A stretch of DNA of 6,550 bases. Source: Candidatus Hecatellales archaeon ex4484_218 (GTDB taxonomy: Archaea; Thermoproteota; Bathyarchaeia; Hecatellales; Hecatellaceae). Both the position numbers and the translations under genes were made by a program. The stretch is from assembly GCA_002254975.1 (NCBI GenBank), contig NJEB01000031.1, positions 1 through 6,550 on the forward strand, given 5' to 3'. The notes beneath the pieces are model-generated. The model saw nothing but the letters and a program-made list of their open reading frames with translations. It was not told the DNA's origin and searched no databases. Of the stretch, positions 4,791 through 6,550 are shown piece by piece. How positions within the stretch are numbered: the stretch's first letter is position 1; the number at the start of each line of letters is the position of its first letter.

Positions 4791-5954
4791 ATGCAACCTC
4801 TTGAAGGTTTAAGGGTTATAGATTTAACTCATGCTGGAGCAGGCCCCTATGGAACCATGCTTTTAGCTGATATGGGTGCAGATGTCATAAAAATTGAACC
4901 TAAAGAAGGAGACCTTTTTAGAAAAATTTATGATGGAGCTTTTCTTGTTTACAACAGAAATAAAAGGTCTTTAACCTTAAACTTAAAAACAGAAGAAGGA
5001 AAAGAAATTCTTAGAAAACTTATCGGAAAAGCTGATGTTTTTGTTGAAAGTTTTAGACCTGGAACCCTTGAAAAAATGGGTTTTAGTTTCGAAAATCTAG
5101 TTAAAATTAACCCTAAAATAATCTACTGTTCACTTTCAGGTTTTGGTTCAACTGGACCTTATGCTGGTAGACGTGCTTTTGACCCTATTATTCAAGCTAT
5201 GTGTGGTTCTATGGCTTCAACAGGAGAACCTGATAGACCACCTGTTAGAAATTCAGGTTCTTTCATCGATTTTGGAACTGGAACCCTTATGGCTTATGGA
5301 ATTTTAGCTGCCTTAATTTTACGTGAAAAAACAGGTAAACCTCAAAAAGTAGATGTTTCCCTTTTTGATACAGCGGTATCATGGATGGGTTACTGGTTAA
5401 CCTACTATGTTCTTTCAGGAAATCTGCCTGAAAAATTTGGAACTGGTTGGAGAGCTTATGTTCCCTACAAGTTATTCAAAACAAAAGATAGACCTATCTA
5501 TATTGGTGTATATGATGAGGAAGCATGGAAAAATTTTTGTGATGTTTTAGGGCTTAAAAATGTTAAAAATAACCCAAAATTTTCCACAAATGAAAGTAGG
5601 GTGAAACATAGGGATGAGTTGGAAAAAATTATTGAAAACCGGTTGATGCAGATGAGCTGTGAAGAAGTTGAAAATAAACTGGTTAAGGTTGGAGTTCCAT
5701 GTGGTCCTCTTCTAACAGTTGCAGATTTGCTTAAAAACCCTCAACTTTTAGCTAGAAACATGATTATTAAGCTAAAACATCCGGAAAAAGGATTTAAGGT
5801 TGAGGCTACAGGTATACCTTTAAAAATTTTTGGTGTTGAAGAAAAAATTAGGTATCAACCACCAAGTAAAGGTGAACATACAAAGGAAATTCTTAAAGAG
5901 TTAGGTTATAAAGAAGAAGAAATTTTTGAGTTAAAAAAGAAAAATATAGTTTAG
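4791..5954 (+). CDS. Family III acyl-CoA transferase (CaiB/BaiF type)
   Basis: Family III enzymes move coenzyme A between carboxylic acids in the cytoplasm through an aspartyl-CoA thioester. All hallmarks are present in the 387 residues: LEGLRVIDLT (4-13), LADMGADVIKIE (25-36), NRNKRSLTLNLK (55-66), VFVESFRPGTLEKMG (83-97), SGFGSTGPYAGRRAFD (116-131), and the probable catalytic aspartate Asp160 in FIDFGTGT (158-165), followed by KTGKPQKVDVSLFD (180-193). The C-terminal small-domain part includes VGVPCGPLLTVADLLKNPQL. Length is typical. The substrate cannot be read from the sequence; formate/oxalate, carnitine, succinate/malate and aromatic acids are all known in the family. It stands alone on its strand, with no SD and a promoter placed for leaderless expression. 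The leucine-type neighbours hint at a branched or hydroxy-acid CoA, but this is weak. Confidence 0.92.
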   Translation: MQPLEGLRVIDLTHAGAGPYGTMLLADMGADVIKIEPKEGDLFRKIYDGAFLVYNRNKRSLTLNLKTEEGKEILRKLIGKADVFVESFRPGTLEKMGFSFENLVKINPKIIYCSLSGFGSTGPYAGRRAFDPIIQAMCGSMASTGEPDRPPVRNSGSFIDFGTGTLMAYGILAALILREKTGKPQKVDVSLFDTAVSWMGYWLTYYVLSGNLPEKFGTGWRAYVPYKLFKTKDRPIYIGVYDEEAWKNFCDVLGLKNVKNNPKFSTNESRVKHRDELEKIIENRLMQMSCEEVENKLVKVGVPCGPLLTVADLLKNPQLLARNMIIKLKHPEKGFKVEATGIPLKIFGVEEKIRYQPPSKGEHTKEILKELGYKEEEIFELKKKNIV

Positions 5955-5972
5955 GTTATAAATTTTTGAGTT
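5901..5972 (+). repeat. Imperfect duplication at the 3' end of the CoA-transferase gene
   Basis: TTAGGTTATA followed by AATTTTTGAGTT occurs at 5901-5910 and 5921-5932 and again, contiguously, at 5951-5972. The second copy lacks the 10 bases AAGAAGAAGA and overlaps the stop codon (5952-5954). The 140-base gap after it (5955-6094) shows nothing else I can support. Confidence 0.5.
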
Positions 5973-6094
5973 TGTTTTTTCCATTAAAATTAAACATAAA
6001 GCCATAAAGTTAACATTTAATAAGATGAAAACTACTAGATGTTGAATATTTGCCTTAAATTAATGGTTGTTTTATTTAAAAGGGAAGGATACGG

Positions 6095-6373
6095 ATGGAT
6101 GAAAAAATAAGAAAGTTGGTGGAAATTTTAAAAAGATATGGTGCAAAAAAAATTGAAATATTTGGCTCTTATGCAAGGGGGGAAGCAAAAAAGGTTAGTG
6201 ACCTAGATGTTATAGTTGAATTTAAAGAAAGGAAAAGTCTTCTTGACCTTGTTGGAATTGAACAAGAATTGGAGGATAAGTTAGGAGTAAAAATTGATTT
6301 GCTTACAAAAAAATCAATAAGTCCCTATCTTATTGAAAAAATAGAAAAAGAAGCTAAGGTAATTTTAAGTTGA
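6095..6373 (+). CDS. Minimal nucleotidyltransferase antitoxin (MntA-like)
   Basis: The 92-residue protein is a MNT-fold nucleotidyltransferase. The active-site motif is complete: GSYARGE (24-30, with Gly24-Ser25), Asp37 and Asp39 in SDLDVIV, and a third acidic residue Asp68 in KIDLL. In the characterised HEPN/MNT toxin-antitoxin systems the MNT protein neutralises its HEPN partner by transferring AMP to it. Because all three acidic residues are kept, an active enzyme is likely. ATG 6095 is preceded by GGGAAGGA (6082-6089) at good distance. The stop codon (6371-6373) overlaps the TTG start of the HEPN gene, TTGA, the tight coupling usual for such pairs. A TATA-like CTTAAATTA lies at 6054-6062. 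The gene is as AT-rich as the metabolic genes before it. Confidence 0.92.
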   Translation: MDEKIRKLVEILKRYGAKKIEIFGSYARGEAKKVSDLDVIVEFKERKSLLDLVGIEQELEDKLGVKIDLLTKKSISPYLIEKIEKEAKVILS

Positions 6374-6550
6374 GAAAGAAGGATGACATAGTATATTTAA
6401 GACATATCTTAGATGCGATAAGACTAATCGAAGAATATTTACAAACCAAAAATTATAATGACTTTATTAAAAACCGCATGTTGCAGGATGCTGTTATAAG
6501 AGAAATTGAAATTTTAGGAGAAGCCGCCAAAAATCTATCTAATGAATTAA
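6370..6550 (+). CDS. HEPN-domain toxin (HepT/DUF86-like), N-terminal part
   Basis: The first 60 residues of a HEPN protein are present before the window ends. They read as helices with DIVYLRHILDAIRLIEEYL (6-24) and LQDAVIREIEILGEAAKNLS (38-57), the recognised DUF86/HepT pattern. HepT toxins are RNases whose Arg-x4-6-His active site lies further on, in a part not seen here, so activity cannot be judged. The gene starts with TTG at 6370, overlapping the MntA stop by four bases; no other start fits the opening helix. It would form a toxin-antitoxin pair with the preceding nucleotidyltransferase. Confidence 0.88.
   Translation, partial: MRKKDDIVYLRHILDAIRLIEEYLQTKNYNDFIKNRMLQDAVIREIEILGEAAKNLSNEL

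Overview
The window looks archaeal. Several genes have a TATA-like AT box about 25 bases upstream of an expected transcript start, followed by a very short leader or none. TTG and GTG starts are frequent. The leucine-type isomerase subunit has the short stand-alone form seen in archaea. I cannot place the lineage further from sequence alone; a thermoproteotal or methanogen-like archaeon is a guess.

Bases 1 to about 2,970 look like an accessory island. They hold, in order: the 5' end of a zinc-ribbon, IS6-like transposase (minus strand, cut by the window edge); a three-gene plus-strand operon of a small ribbon-helix-helix (RHH) regulator, a 70-residue helical protein and a beta-class DNA methyltransferase; a minus-strand protein with one membrane segment and a long coiled coil; and a plus-strand pair of a second RHH regulator and a zinc-ribbon protein whose C-terminal half resembles a PD-(D/E)XK nuclease. 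Methyltransferase, nuclease-like protein and two small DNA-binding proteins together suggest a restriction-modification-like module, or a fragment of an integrated virus or plasmid. Short repeated motifs sit in both RHH promoter regions and are operator candidates.

From about 3,000 onward the DNA is clearly more AT-rich. Hand counts of single 60-base lines give 25-27% GC here against 38-53% in the island. This part has metabolic genes: an isocitrate/isopropylmalate-family dehydrogenase (LeuB-like), a convergent LeuD-type isomerase small subunit, and a divergent family III CoA-transferase. LeuD and the LeuB-like enzyme would catalyse successive steps of 2-oxoacid chain elongation (leucine biosynthesis or a related pathway). 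The large isomerase subunit is not in the window.

The right end begins a HEPN/MNT toxin-antitoxin pair: an intact minimal nucleotidyltransferase (MntA-like) whose stop codon overlaps the start of a HEPN (HepT-like) gene that runs off the window. I saw no tRNA, rRNA or CRISPR array, and no stretch over 300 bases lacks a gene.
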